Positions 19,871 through 29,721 are shown, counted from the first letter of the stretch. The stretch: 64,000 nt of DNA from Agrobacterium tumefaciens (GCF_017726655.1 NZ_CP072308.1:2430001-2494000), one strand, 5' to 3'. Numbers and translations are program-made. The notes: generated by a model not told the origin, from the sequence alone.

Positions 19871-21919
19871 TCAGCGCATCATCGCCGCGACATTGCCACC
19901 GTCGACTGTGATGACCGCCCCCGTAGAGGCCCGCGCCTTGGCAAGATGCACGAAGGCCGCTGCCACATCCGCGCCTGTGACTTCGCGCCCGATGAGATTG
20001 CCGCGCATATAGGCTTCCGGCGTCAGGCCACGCGCTTTTGAACGATCCTGTACCATTTCATCGGTCATCAGGCCGGTGCGGATACGGTCGGCATTCACGG
20101 CATTGGAGGTTATGCCCGATGCACCATGCTCGATCGCATATTGGCGCATCAGCGCCATCAGCGCTGCTTTGGAGGTGCCGTAAGGGCCGAAATCGGCACC
20201 GGGATTGACCGCCTGTTTCGAGACGTTGAAAACAAGAGCCCCGCCGGTCTTCTGCTTTTCCATCACCCTCACGGCGGCCCGCGCCATGTAATGATGGCCC
20301 CAGAAATTGAGTTCGAACGCTTTCCGGAATGTCGCCTCATCGACGGAAAGCAGGCTGCCCTGGAAAGCCGCCCCGGCATTGGAAATAAGGATGTCGACGC
20401 CGCCGAAGTGCCGGGCGGCTTCTGCCACCGCCGCGTCGACGGAAGCGGGGCTGGTGACGTCGCAGACCACTGGAAATGCCCCGATCCGTTTGGCCTCCCG
20501 CGTCACAGCCTCGTCGGAAATATCGAACAGGGCGACTTCCGCCCCTTCCGCCTTCAGCGCCTCCGCCACGGCGAGACCGAGACCGCTCGCCCCGCCGGTA
20601 ACGAGAGCGACCTGCCGGGTCAGCGGCTTTTCCTGCACCTTGGTCAGTTTCACCTGTTCGAGCGACCAATATTCGATGTCGAAGAGGTCGCTTTCCGAAA
20701 GCGCCTCGAAAGCATCGATGCCCTCGGCATTGGTGATGACCGAAATGGTCGCCTCAGCCACATCTGCGCCGACGAGGGCGTTCTTCCGGGCCGCGCCGGC
20801 TGCGAACAGGCCGACGCCGGCCACGTAGAACACACGCGGCATGGGGTCGAGCATTTGTTTGATGTCGCCGACGCGGGCATTGTTGCGCTCGAAATAGGCC
20901 CGGTAATCGGCCTGATAGGCGCTCACCGCCGCACGGACCGTCTCTGCCCATTGCTCCAGTTCCCCCTCGACCGGCGCCGGCAACGCTACACCGAAGCGCT
21001 TAATGTGGATCACATGTTCCGGCGTCGCATTGCCACGCCTGACGAGGCTTTCGACATTTTCGGCATTGCAGAAATCAAGGATCTTCTCGCCGCTGCGGTG
21101 TTCGAGCACGAAGCGTTTCGGTGCCCCGTCGATGCTGGTATCGATGGCGATGGCGCCGCGAAGGATCGGCGCGATATCGGCAGCGGTGGCAAGCCTTTCG
21201 GGGATGGCGACGCTTTTGAACGGTCGCGCCCGGCCTTGCGCGATGCGCCGTTCGGCTCTGTCGATCTTCTCGATCATGTCCTCATAGGACTGGCGTGGGT
21301 CCTCCGACCAGGTGAAGATACCGTGTTTGAGAAGAATCATCCCGTCGCCATCAGGGTTCGCCCGGAAGGCGGCGTCGCAGGCCTTGGCAAGATCGAAACC
21401 CGGCATGACATAGGGAACGATAATGCTGTCAGGAAACAGCTCGCGCACGATATCCTCGCCATGCGGCTGATTGGTCAGCGACACGATGGCGTTGGCATGG
21501 GTGTGGTCTATGTGTTTGAACGGCAGAAGGCCGTGTAGGATCGCCTCCACAGAAGGATTGGGGGCTACTGGATCAAGCAGCAACCGTCGCTGTAACATGA
21601 CCATATCGTCGTCGGAGAGCGTTTCGAAGCCGACCATCGCCTTTAGTGGATCGAGACGCACAGCGGGCAAGCCCTGCGGTTCGATGGTGCTCATGTCCCA
21701 GCCGCTACCCTTGACGCACAGGACATCAACCTCGGACCCGTCCATTTCCGTGAAGCTCGTCTTGACCGAGGTGTTACCGCCGCCATGCAGCACCAGTTCC
21801 GGGTCCACGCCAAGAAGGCGCGTCGTATAGGTGCGGATGGCGAGGTCGCGGTTGATTCCTCTGGTGACATAAGCATCGACCACGGATTTGAACTCTGAGT
21901 CCGACCAACGTGATTTCAT
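19871..21919 (-). CDS. Bifunctional class II aldolase / short-chain dehydrogenase (RhaD-like)
   Basis: The 682-aa fusion has two parts. Residues 1-410 are a class II aldolase/adducin domain, with substrate loop HGGGNTSVK and metal-binding histidines in KHIDHTHANAIVSLTNQPHG and LLKHGIFTW. Residues 430-682 are an SDR with VALVTGGASGLGLAVAEAL, NAG in DILISNAGAAF, the catalytic Tyr-Lys in GPYGTSKAAL and a C-terminal TVDGGNVAAM. Such fusions in rhizobia cleave a ketose 1-phosphate and oxidize the released aldehyde, as in rhamnose use. In this polyol operon the substrate is probably a keto-polyol phosphate; which one cannot be told. The start has AGGAAAGGA just upstream. The length is normal for the fusion family. 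Confidence 0.88.
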   Translation of the reverse strand: MKSRWSDSEFKSVVDAYVTRGINRDLAIRTYTTRLLGVDPELVLHGGGNTSVKTSFTEMDGSEVDVLCVKGSGWDMSTIEPQGLPAVRLDPLKAMVGFETLSDDDMVMLQRRLLLDPVAPNPSVEAILHGLLPFKHIDHTHANAIVSLTNQPHGEDIVRELFPDSIIVPYVMPGFDLAKACDAAFRANPDGDGMILLKHGIFTWSEDPRQSYEDMIEKIDRAERRIAQGRARPFKSVAIPERLATAADIAPILRGAIAIDTSIDGAPKRFVLEHRSGEKILDFCNAENVESLVRRGNATPEHVIHIKRFGVALPAPVEGELEQWAETVRAAVSAYQADYRAYFERNNARVGDIKQMLDPMPRVFYVAGVGLFAAGAARKNALVGADVAEATISVITNAEGIDAFEALSESDLFDIEYWSLEQVKLTKVQEKPLTRQVALVTGGASGLGLAVAEALKAEGAEVALFDISDEAVTREAKRIGAFPVVCDVTSPASVDAAVAEAARHFGGVDILISNAGAAFQGSLLSVDEATFRKAFELNFWGHHYMARAAVRVMEKQKTGGALVFNVSKQAVNPGADFGPYGTSKAALMALMRQYAIEHGASGITSNAVNADRIRTGLMTDEMVQDRSKARGLTPEAYMRGNLIGREVTGADVAAAFVHLAKARASTGAVITVDGGNVAAMMR

Positions 21920-21991
21920 TACAAATTCCTTTCCTGCGGCCGTCTGCCCGGCCCGATAGTCGCGATGTTGTAATATTTGGAGCGCGCACCC

Positions 21992-23056
21992 TTAGAGGCG
22001 GACCTCCGTTCCGGCATCGAAAACATGAACCTTGGCGGGCGCTATGGAGAAACGCACGTCACTTCCCTCGGCAAACCGCGCCGCCTTGTCGACAACGGCC
22101 AGGAAGCTGCCGTCTGCCCCGTCGCAAAAGAGCTGCGCATCATGGCCGAGCCGTTCGAGCAGCAAGGATTTCGCGGTAAGCGACCCTGCCTCGTCCACCA
22201 CGACGTCGGTGGGGCGCAGCCCGACAATTACCTTTTGCCCGGGCCTTGCCGTGGTCGTCGCTTCAATCGGCACCCGTCCGGTCGCCGTATCGACGGCGGC
22301 TGTGCCGTTCGATGCGACGACCGTTCCGGGGAGGAAATTGATCGACGAGCTTCCGATAAAGTCGGCGACATATTTGCTGGCCGGGCGGTCATAGACATCG
22401 TCGGGCGAGCCGATCTGCTCAATCTTGCCGGCCCGCATCACGACGATCTTGTCCGCCATGGTCATGGCCTCGATCTGGTCATGAGTGACATAGATCGTCG
22501 TGGTCTTCAGGCGCTTGTGAAGCTGGCGGATTTCCGTACGCATATGGGCGCGCAGCTTCGCGTCAAGGTTCGATAAAGGCTCGTCGAAGAGGAAAACCTG
22601 CGCCTCGCGCACCATGGCGCGGCCCATGGCGACGCGCTGACGCTGGCCGCCCGACAGTTCCTTGGGATAGCGGTCGAGATAGGGAGTGAGATTGAGCGTT
22701 GCGGCCGCCCACTCCACCCGCTTCTTGATCTCCGCCGGCGGCACCTTGGCGACCTCGAGACTGAAGGCAATGTTGTCGTAAACTTTCATCGTCGGATAAA
22801 GCGCGTAGTTCTGGAACACCATCGCAATAGAGCGGTCACGCGGATGAACCTCATTGACGCGCCTACCTCCGATCAGTAGATCGCCGCCGCTGACAGTTTC
22901 GAGACCCGCAGTCATCCGCAAAAGGGTGGTTTTGCCACATCCCGAAGGACCGAGAAGCACGACGAAGTCGTGATCCTCAATCTTGAAGGAAATGTCGCGC
23001 ATGATCGTAAAGGCGCCGAACGACTTGCCAATGCCTTGATATTCCACGGTCGCCAT
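21992..23056 (-). CDS. CUT1-type sugar/polyol ABC transporter ATPase (UgpC/MalK family)
   Basis: This 354-aa MalK-like ATPase has Walker A GPSGCGKTT (about 39-47), Q-loop MVFQNYALYP, signature [15 protein letters not shown], Walker [12 protein letters not shown]-loop YVTHDQIEAM and a C-terminal TOBE/regulatory domain (GLRPTDV). It energizes import through the two permeases encoded at 25487-27252. ATG 23056 fits the family N-terminus MATVEYQGIGKSFG; the longer open frame upstream overlaps the SDR gene and is unconserved. It is the sole ATPase of this transporter in the operon. Confidence 0.93.
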   Translation of the reverse strand: MATVEYQGIGKSFGAFTIMRDISFKIEDHDFVVLLGPSGCGKTTLLRMTAGLETVSGGDLLIGGRRVNEVHPRDRSIAMVFQNYALYPTMKVYDNIAFSLEVAKVPPAEIKKRVEWAAATLNLTPYLDRYPKELSGGQRQRVAMGRAMVREAQVFLFDEPLSNLDAKLRAHMRTEIRQLHKRLKTTTIYVTHDQIEAMTMADKIVVMRAGKIEQIGSPDDVYDRPASKYVADFIGSSSINFLPGTVVASNGTAAVDTATGRVPIEATTTARPGQKVIVGLRPTDVVVDEAGSLTAKSLLLERLGHDAQLFCDGADGSFLAVVDKAARFAEGSDVRFSIAPAKVHVFDAGTEVRL

Positions 23057-23105
23057 GGGGTTCCCACTCCATTTTATCAGCCTGCCGAACCTGCCGGCGG
23101 CTTGG

Positions 23106-23831
23106 TCAATATGTCTGCCGGGTCGGCGTGATGACGATTTCCTGGACGATGGCCCTTTGCGGCAGCCGGTAAGCGTCGAGGATGAGACCGGCGACGATAT
23201 CCGCCGATATCCCGCCGCCAATAGCTTCCTTATTGGCCCTGTAGCCGGCAAGCGTCGCCTCGTCCTTCACGTGATCGAGCACCTCCGTTTCGATGATGCC
23301 GGGAGAGACGACGATGACGCGCACATCATGCGGCGCCAGATATTCGCGCAGGCTTTCGGACACGGCATGCACGAAGAACTTGGTAGCGCAATAAACGGTA
23401 TGATCAGGATAGACCTTACGGCCGGCAATCGAACTCATCATGACGAGCGTGCCGCATTTGCGCGCGATCATGGCGTTTAGCACCGCATGGACGCTGTTCA
23501 TCACACCCTTGGTGTTGATATCGATCATCTCGTCCCACTCTTCCGGCGGCTGCCGACCGATATCGCCGAGCCTAGCTATGCCGGCATTGGCGAACATCAG
23601 GTCCACCGGTCCGAATGTCGCCTCTGCCTCTTTCACCGCTTCGGCAAGGGCGGCACGGTCGCGCACGTCGACCTTTCTCAAAACGGCGTTCGGCAGACGG
23701 AGTGCCTCCAGTCGGTCGAGCCGGCGGGCGATCAGCAGCAGCGGGTGGCCCGCTGCGGAGAAGGCGCGCGCCACGGCCTCGCCTATACCGGAACTCGCGC
23801 CCGTGATTGCGATCAACGGTTTATCCGCCAT
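23106..23831 (-). CDS. SDR-family oxidoreductase
   Basis: This 241-aa classical SDR has the nucleotide motif TGASSGIGEAV at 11-21, NAG in LMFANAGIARLG, catalytic Ser in VMMSSIAGRKV, and Tyr-Lys in VYCATKFFVHA. The closest general type is the YdfG/clavaldehyde-like group, NADP-linked reductases or dehydrogenases of small hydroxy compounds. It lies between the binding protein and the ATPase of the importer, so it probably oxidizes the imported polyol or reduces a by-product. ATG at 23831 has GGGAGGAAAA upstream. Confidence 0.87.
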   Translation of the reverse strand: MADKPLIAITGASSGIGEAVARAFSAAGHPLLLIARRLDRLEALRLPNAVLRKVDVRDRAALAEAVKEAEATFGPVDLMFANAGIARLGDIGRQPPEEWDEMIDINTKGVMNSVHAVLNAMIARKCGTLVMMSSIAGRKVYPDHTVYCATKFFVHAVSESLREYLAPHDVRVIVVSPGIIETEVLDHVKDEATLAGYRANKEAIGGGISADIVAGLILDAYRLPQRAIVQEIVITPTRQTY

Positions 23832-23869
23832 GATTTTCCTCCCGTTTTCCCTTTTACTCCGGTCTGGAA

Positions 23870-23892
23870 GGGCGACGGCCGCGCCGCCGCCC
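23870..23892 (-). repeat. Stem-loop after the binding-protein gene
   Basis: GGGCGGCGGC and GCCGTCGCCC (minus strand) form a 10-bp stem with one mismatch and a 3-nt loop, between the substrate-binding protein gene and the downstream SDR. Such hairpins often protect the upstream message and lower expression of following genes. Confidence 0.45.
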
Positions 23893-23907
23893 TTGCCACT
23901 CTTCGGA

Positions 23908-25404
23908 TCAGCCCTTCAGCACCGCTTCGACCTGGGAGGCGATGTCGTCCATCGCCTGTTTGGGCGAGCCGTAATTGCCGGCGAAATACTTACCGAGACC
24001 GACCGGGATCGTGTCGTTGGAGAGCTGCGCCCATTCCGGCAGGTCCGGCTCCGACCCCATATATTTGTCGATGGTCTCGCGCACGACCGGCAGATGGCGG
24101 GTCGTGCCGGCGCCGATGCGGGCATTGGCCTTGACGCGGGGATCGTTATAGACCGATGTGCGGGTCGGCCCGGTGCCGCCGCCGAGCGTGGTGATGAGGG
24201 CCTGCGTATCGGCGCAGGTCGCCCATTGCATGAACAGCCACGCCGCATCCGGGCTTTTCGAATAGCGCGAGACGGCAAGCGAGGACCCGCCCTGGTGGCC
24301 GACGCCTGGGATTTCGCCGTAACCGCATTCCGAAGGCTTGCGCAGCGCAATCGGCTGCGGCGGAATGACCGCTTCGCAAAGTCCGGAAACCTTGGTCTGC
24401 GTCGGATCGTCGAAATAGGGGAAGAACTCGCCCCAGGAGAGCATGGATGCGGCGACACCCTGCGCGACCGCCTGACCCTGACCATCCCAGGTCCACTGAT
24501 CGACGCCAGGCGGCATGACCTTGCGCAGCGCCGTATAATAATCGAGCGCGGCGATGCCCCGCTCGTCATTGCCGGCGAATTTCTTGTCAGCGGTAAAGAC
24601 CGAGCCGCCGTGGCCCCACAGCATCGAGGTCCATTCGCATTCCAGCGCATAATGGCCCGATTTCATCTGGCCGGCATAACCATAAACCTTCGGTCCCATC
24701 TCCTTGGTAATAGTGACGGAATTGTTGAGGAGATCCTCGAAGGTCGTCGGGGCCTTGAGGCCGAGCTTCTCGTAGATATCCTTGCGGTAGATCATGATGA
24801 AGATCGGGATATCGTAGGGCACGCCGACCCAGCGATCCTCGTATTTGGCGATACCGTCAACCAGCGCCGGCATGAAGTCGTCGATATTGTAGTTCGGCAT
24901 GGCGAGGTCGGGCTTTGCCTGAATTTGCTCACGCGGGTCGAAAACATCCTGGCTGAACGAGGCCGCCCAGCTCTGGTCGATGTAATAAAGGTCGTAGGTG
25001 CCGAGCGAGGAGGCGACGTCGAGTGTCAGCTTCTGCAAAACCTGTTCGAGCGGCAGAACTTCGATTTCCACCTTGATGCCGGTCGCCTCTTCGAAATATT
25101 TCTTGAGCTGCGAGTTGATGGCGTTGGATGGCGGCGTCGATTCCGTCGCAAGCTTCAGCGTCGTCCCGGCGAAAGGTTTGCCGACGTCCTTCAGCCAGGC
25201 AAGGATGTCCTGGCTGGGGGTCAGTTGCTCCTCAGCCAGCGCCCTGTTCATGACGAACGGGCGGCTGCCCATGCCCATGCCGAGCGCGGCGGCTCCAAGG
25301 CCGAGCTTGCCAGCCGAACTCAGAAACGAACGGCGATCCATTCCCCCACGAACGAACCGGTCGGTGATGGATGCGAGATAAAGCTTTCTATCTTCCTCTT
25401 TCAT
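23908..25404 (-). CDS. CUT1 ABC transporter substrate-binding protein, Tat-type signal
   Basis: This 498-aa periplasmic binding protein of the extracellular solute-binding family 1 starts MKEEDRKLYLASITDRFVR. It has a twin-arginine signal, MDRRSFLSSAGKLGLGAAA (about 22-45), pointing to Tat export. The mature part shows typical family 1 blocks such as YYIDQSWAASF, FEDLLNNSVTITKEMG and CEWTSMLWGHGG. It delivers an as yet unknown carbohydrate or polyol to the permeases encoded just upstream. ATG 25404 is chosen because of AGAGGAGGAGAG immediately before it; the open frame continues upstream without signal-like sequence. Confidence 0.9.
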   Translation of the reverse strand: MKEEDRKLYLASITDRFVRGGMDRRSFLSSAGKLGLGAAALGMGMGSRPFVMNRALAEEQLTPSQDILAWLKDVGKPFAGTTLKLATESTPPSNAINSQLKKYFEEATGIKVEIEVLPLEQVLQKLTLDVASSLGTYDLYYIDQSWAASFSQDVFDPREQIQAKPDLAMPNYNIDDFMPALVDGIAKYEDRWVGVPYDIPIFIMIYRKDIYEKLGLKAPTTFEDLLNNSVTITKEMGPKVYGYAGQMKSGHYALECEWTSMLWGHGGSVFTADKKFAGNDERGIAALDYYTALRKVMPPGVDQWTWDGQGQAVAQGVAASMLSWGEFFPYFDDPTQTKVSGLCEAVIPPQPIALRKPSECGYGEIPGVGHQGGSSLAVSRYSKSPDAAWLFMQWATCADTQALITTLGGGTGPTRTSVYNDPRVKANARIGAGTTRHLPVVRETIDKYMGSEPDLPEWAQLSNDTIPVGLGKYFAGNYGSPKQAMDDIASQVEAVLKG

Positions 25405-25486
25405 GGTCTCTCCTCCTCTTTTCCCTCGCCGTGTTTGACGACGGGATTCCCCTATTGATCCGCGCACTCCTCATGCGCAGGCTTTA

Positions 25487-26362
25487 TCACTGCTTCAGCG
25501 ACCCCATGGTCAGACCGCGCACCAGATGGCGCTGAACGAGAAGGATCACGATGAAGGCCGGTACGATTGCCGCCGCACCAAGCGCCGCCATGTTGCCCCA
25601 GGCGGTGCCGATCGACGTTACGAAGGTGGACGAAACAACCGGCACTGTCTTGATACCGGTCTGTGTCAACGTCAGCACGAACAGGAATTCGGTCCACGAA
25701 AAGATGAAGCAGAGGACCGCAGTAGCGGCGATGCCGCCCTTGGCCATCGGCAGAACGATTCGGCGGAAGATCGTCCAGCGCGAGGCGCCGTCGAGCAGTG
25801 CGCTTTCATCGATTTCGGCCGGAATGTCGTCGAAAAAGCTCTTCAGCAGTAACACGGCCAGCGGCAGGTTCATCAGCCCGTGAATGAGGATGATGCCAAT
25901 ATAGGTATCGAGCAGGCTGAACTGCTTGAAAATGAAGAACATCGGGATCGCCACAGCAACCGGCGGCATCATGCGGGTGGACAGCACCCAGTTGACGAAA
26001 TCGTGGCGTCCGCGAAAACTCATGCGCGACAGCGCATAGGAGGCGAGCGTCGCGACGACGATGGCAAGCACGGTCGATAGCGACGCGACCACTATGGAAT
26101 CCCACAGACGCGGTCCCATATAGAAATTGCCGCCGCCGGGTGACACGCTGGCATCCCGGGCAAAACCGAACGAGATACCGAAGACCTGCTCGAAATTGCG
26201 CATCGTCGGCTGGAAATCAGCGATGATCGGTGGCCAGTTGAATATGTCCTTGGCGTCACGGAAGGCGACCGAGGTCCAGAAGTAGATCGGGAAGAAGAAC
26301 GCCCCGACCACCAGCCAGCCTGCAATGGTTCTAAAAGTTCGGGCAAAACGGCTCTGATGCAT
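25487..26362 (-). CDS. CUT1 ABC transporter permease (MalG-like)
   Basis: This 291-aa inner-membrane protein has six predicted segments, beginning with TIAGWLVVGAFFFPIYFWTS. It has the EAA loop EIDESALLDGASRWTIFRRI (about 195-215) that contacts the ATPase, and ends RHLVRGLTMGSLKQ, a typical MalG-like C-terminus. It starts two bases after the stop of the first permease, so the two are translated together. The open frame extends further upstream over the other permease but is not conserved there. Confidence 0.9.
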   Translation of the reverse strand: MHQSRFARTFRTIAGWLVVGAFFFPIYFWTSVAFRDAKDIFNWPPIIADFQPTMRNFEQVFGISFGFARDASVSPGGGNFYMGPRLWDSIVVASLSTVLAIVVATLASYALSRMSFRGRHDFVNWVLSTRMMPPVAVAIPMFFIFKQFSLLDTYIGIILIHGLMNLPLAVLLLKSFFDDIPAEIDESALLDGASRWTIFRRIVLPMAKGGIAATAVLCFIFSWTEFLFVLTLTQTGIKTVPVVSSTFVTSIGTAWGNMAALGAAAIVPAFIVILLVQRHLVRGLTMGSLKQ

Positions 26363-26364
26363 GA

Positions 26365-27252
26365 TTACCACCGTATCTTCGCAACGCGGGTGAACAGATT
26401 GGCGAGGACCATGACGATCACCAGGCTGGTGAGGCTGAGCGTTGCGCCGTAACCCCATTTCAGGAAAGAGAAGGTCTGCTGCCAGGCATAGAGACTGAGC
26501 GTATAGGTGGAGGTGCCGGGTCCGCCGGAGGTCATCACGAAGACGTAGTCGAAGACACGGAACAGATCGATGCCGCGCAACAGCACCGCCACGGCAATCA
26601 CCCGCGACATCATCGGCAGTGTCAGACGGCGGAACATCTGGAACGAGGACGCCCCGTCGATCATCGCCGCCTCGTAGGGTTCGCTTGGCAGCGAACGCAG
26701 ACCCGCCATGAAAATCAGCACCATGAACGGCGTCCACTGCCAGATTTCCGCAACCAGAACCCCCGCCAGCGCCAACGAGGATGTCGCAAGGATCGGAGTC
26801 GATTTGTCGAGCAAGCCGAGCGTATTGAGAATATAGGGAATGATGCCGAATTGTGGATCCTGCATCAGCAGGAACATCATACCGGCAATGGCCGGCGGGA
26901 TAACCAGCGTCATCGACAGAATGGCGCGCAGCGCCCCGAAGCCCGGCAATTCGGCATCGAGAAGCAGCGCAACCGCCATGCCGAGGACGATCTCGATGGT
27001 CAGCGCCACAACGAAATAGACGAAGGTTACGCCGAGCGCACCCCAGAAGCGGGTATCGTTCCAGAGCTGCATCCAGTTCTCGAAGCCGACAAAGGCTAGA
27101 ACACGTTTCCTCGGCACAAACTCATGGAAGCTCAGCCAGATATTATAGACCAGCGGATAAATGGTGAAGACGATCAACAATGCGATAAGCGGCAGCAGCC
27201 ATGGCCAAGGCGAATCCGAAATCGCTATGCGTTTTACCTGCGCAATAGACAC
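26365..27252 (-). CDS. CUT1 ABC transporter permease (MalF-like)
   Basis: This 295-aa permease has six transmembrane stretches, beginning PWPWLLPLIALLIVFTIYPL. It has the EAA motif EPYEAAMIDGASSFQMFRRL and the FDYVFVMTSGGPGTSTYTL segment typical of MalF/UgpA-type subunits. It starts with GTG at 27252, preceded by GAGGAGGAAC. Together with the following permease it forms the membrane channel. A 120-nt gap separates it from the glpD-like gene upstream; no promoter stands out there. Confidence 0.9.
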   Translation of the reverse strand: MSIAQVKRIAISDSPWPWLLPLIALLIVFTIYPLVYNIWLSFHEFVPRKRVLAFVGFENWMQLWNDTRFWGALGVTFVYFVVALTIEIVLGMAVALLLDAELPGFGALRAILSMTLVIPPAIAGMMFLLMQDPQFGIIPYILNTLGLLDKSTPILATSSLALAGVLVAEIWQWTPFMVLIFMAGLRSLPSEPYEAAMIDGASSFQMFRRLTLPMMSRVIAVAVLLRGIDLFRVFDYVFVMTSGGPGTSTYTLSLYAWQQTFSFLKWGYGATLSLTSLVIVMVLANLFTRVAKIRW

Positions 27253-27372
27253 GTTGTTCCTCCTCTCGAATGATCGCCGACACGCAGGATGCGGTCCGCG
27301 TCTTTCCCCTTATTTGCGAAGTCTCACGAACGGTCGTATTACTTCGCCCCTCTCCCAAGGGTGACGTCATTC

Positions 27373-28908
27373 CTATCGCGCAGCGCTCGACCTCTTTAAA
27401 AATGAGCGGCGCTGGCGCATCCAGCTGTCGAGTGCCTCGATCTCACCAGCTGTCATTCGCAGGCCCGACTTCGTGCGCCGCCAGACAATATCGGCAGCGG
27501 CGCGCGCATATTCCCGATCCATCAGGAAATTCACTTCCGCTTCTGTCAGCGATCCGCCAAAATCGCGGCCGAGGTCTTCCCTTCTCTTCGCCGCGCCGAG
27601 TATCTCCCTTGCCTCGAGACCATAGTGGCGGACCAATCGGCGCGCCTGGCGACCCGACAGGAACGGGAAATCCGCGCGGAGAGCCGAGATGAGATCGTCG
27701 GCCGTTCCGACGGGAAAGTCGCCCCCCGGCAGGGCACGTCTGGCGGTCCAGCCGCGGTCCCTGTTCCAATCGGGAAAGATCGCAGCAAGCCTGTCGAGCG
27801 CGTCTTCCGCCAGGCAGCGATAGGTGGTGATCTTGCCGCCGAAAACCGAAAGCAGCGGTGCTTCCTTGCCCAGCCGGTCAAGCAGCAGCACATAGTCGCG
27901 CGTCGTCTCCTGCGCTTTGTCCGCGCCGTTGTCATAGAGGGCGCGCACGCCGGAATAGGTCCAGACCACATCCGCCGCCGTCAACTGCGTCCTGAAATAG
28001 GAGGACGCAGCCGTCACAAGGTAATCGATCTCCTCCGCTGACGCTTCGACCTTCTCCGGCGCCCCCCGATAATCTCGATCGGTCGTGCCAATCAGCGTGA
28101 AATCGTCTTCATAGGGAATAGCGAAGAAGATGCGGCCGTCCGGATTCTGGAAAATATAGCAGCGGTCGTGATCGTAGAGCTTGCGCACAACGACGTGCGA
28201 ACCCTGCACGAGACGGACCCGCACTGACGATGTGCTGCCCGTGAGGTCGCTGACGACCTTGTCCACCCATGGACCGGCGGCGTTCACGATGGCGCGGGCG
28301 CGCACGTCGCTCGCGACACCGGTTTCGGCATCCTGAAGCCGCACGACCCACGACCCATTGTCACGTTGCGCGGAAACGCACCGCGTCCGAACCCGCACAT
28401 CCGCCCCGAGCGACGCCGCATCGCGGACGTTGAGGACAACGAGGCGATTGTCCTGTACCCAGCAATCGGAATATTCGAAACCAACCGAGGAAACGTCGAG
28501 CAGCGGCGCACCGGCGAGATCGGTCTTCAGCCGAAGGGTTCTCGTCGCCGGCAAAAGCCTGCGTCCGCCCAGATGGTCGTAGATGAACAGGCCGAAGCGT
28601 AGCAGCCATGCCGGACGCAGCCCCCTGCGGTGCGGTAATACGAACCGCAAGGGCCAGATGATATGCGGCGCAATTGCCCACAGTCGTTCTCGTTCCGCCA
28701 GTGCGTGGCGCACCAGCCTGAATTCGTAGTGTTCCAGATAACGCAGGCCGCCATGGATGAGCTTCGTCGAATTCGACGATGTCGCTGAACCGAGATCGGC
28801 CTGTTCGGCGAGCAGCACCTTCAGTCCGCGGCCCGCCGCATCGCGCGCGATACCCGCGCCATTGATGCCGCCGCCGATGATGACGAGATCGTAGTCCGGC
28901 TGTGTCAT
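27373..28908 (-). CDS. glpD: FAD-dependent glycerol-3-phosphate-type dehydrogenase (GlpD/EryB family)
   Basis: This 511-aa flavoenzyme has the dinucleotide motif GGGINGAGIARDAAGRG near residue 12, the family stretch STKLIHGGLRYLEHYEFRLV and a C-terminal DAO_C-type domain (about 390-500). Members oxidize sn-glycerol 3-phosphate, or L-erythritol 4-phosphate in the case of EryB, and pass electrons to quinone at the membrane. It is a paralogue of the gene at 49889 and shares the blocks RFVLPH and LFIYDHLGGRR. Its ATG overlaps the stop of the HAD gene (ATGA). The exact polyol phosphate is unknown; the G1P-type and GpsA-type dehydrogenases in the same operon suggest several stereoisomers. Confidence 0.88.
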   Translation of the reverse strand: MTQPDYDLVIIGGGINGAGIARDAAGRGLKVLLAEQADLGSATSSNSTKLIHGGLRYLEHYEFRLVRHALAERERLWAIAPHIIWPLRFVLPHRRGLRPAWLLRFGLFIYDHLGGRRLLPATRTLRLKTDLAGAPLLDVSSVGFEYSDCWVQDNRLVVLNVRDAASLGADVRVRTRCVSAQRDNGSWVVRLQDAETGVASDVRARAIVNAAGPWVDKVVSDLTGSTSSVRVRLVQGSHVVVRKLYDHDRCYIFQNPDGRIFFAIPYEDDFTLIGTTDRDYRGAPEKVEASAEEIDYLVTAASSYFRTQLTAADVVWTYSGVRALYDNGADKAQETTRDYVLLLDRLGKEAPLLSVFGGKITTYRCLAEDALDRLAAIFPDWNRDRGWTARRALPGGDFPVGTADDLISALRADFPFLSGRQARRLVRHYGLEAREILGAAKRREDLGRDFGGSLTEAEVNFLMDREYARAAADIVWRRTKSGLRMTAGEIEALDSWMRQRRSFLKRSSAAR

Positions 28909-29717
28909 GCCGCATACCTCCCGCCACGCGCGTCGAGAATGCGGTCTGCGACCTCCACGAAACCGTGGCCGCCTTCGCGGATCGTCACATAGGCCGGCTC
29001 CGCATCGATACGACCGCGGAACTGAAGAACATTCGCGACCCCGCAGGCATGCGGAAAGAAGCCGAACATCGGCGCGTCATTCGGACTATCGCCGACAAAG
29101 ACCACACGGTCGCAATCCCGGTCGATGTCCAGATCAAGGACTTCGGCGGCGAAACGGCGGGCCATGGTCAGCTTGTCATAAGCGCCGTACCAGCCGTTGA
29201 CATGGATCGACGAGATCTTCGCGACCGCGCCCTCCTCCTCAAAAATCCGTTTGATCTGGTCGATATGGGAAACCGATAAAGGCGGCACGTCCTCACTGAA
29301 ATCGATGGCGAGATCGGCTTCGCGATAAAGCTGATCCGCCGAGATTGCCGCCCCCGGCACTTCGGCCAGTACGCGGGCGCGGACCTTTTTTAGCTTTTCC
29401 CGGTCCAGAGAACGCTGGCTATCTTCGATGGCGAAAACCCGGCGCATACGACGGGCATTGTCATTATAGGCGAAATAAAAGGCGCCGTTCTCACCGACGA
29501 CACCGGCGACAGGCCACAGGCGCGCGATCATATCGCACCAGCCGGCCGGCCGGCCCGTGATCGGGGCCACTGCAATGCCTGCCTGCGTCAGCCGCTCCAG
29601 CGCCGCGTAGGCGCAGGCCGGAAGCCGCCCTTCATTTGTGAGCGTATCGTCGATATCGCAGAACAGCACCGTGATGCGGCGGGCGATGTCGATGGGCATA
29701 TCCGCAATCGCCTTCAT
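28905..29717 (-). CDS. HAD-family (IIB) sugar/polyol phosphatase
   Basis: This 270-aa HAD hydrolase carries the nucleophile motif LFCDIDDTLTNEG near residues 15-27, motif II ITGRPAGWCDM, and motif IV GDSPNDAPMFGFF near 215, separated by an alpha/beta cap with VVGENGAFYF. This layout matches Cof-type and sucrose-phosphatase-like enzymes. A role in removing phosphate from a dead-end polyol phosphate or from an aldehyde phosphate fits the operon, but this is inference. ATG at 29717 lies four bases after the stop of the G1P dehydrogenase gene. The stop overlaps the glpD-like start. Confidence 0.85.
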   Translation of the reverse strand: MKAIADMPIDIARRITVLFCDIDDTLTNEGRLPACAYAALERLTQAGIAVAPITGRPAGWCDMIARLWPVAGVVGENGAFYFAYNDNARRMRRVFAIEDSQRSLDREKLKKVRARVLAEVPGAAISADQLYREADLAIDFSEDVPPLSVSHIDQIKRIFEEEGAVAKISSIHVNGWYGAYDKLTMARRFAAEVLDLDIDRDCDRVVFVGDSPNDAPMFGFFPHACGVANVLQFRGRIDAEPAYVTIREGGHGFVEVADRILDARGGRYAA

Positions 29718-29721
29718 CGCC

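Noticed and set aside
23440..25458. A 672-codon open frame on the plus strand opposite the SDR and binding-protein genes
   Set aside because: It is a mirror of high-GC coding sequence: no ribosome site, no known motif, and the opposite strand has two well-conserved proteins.
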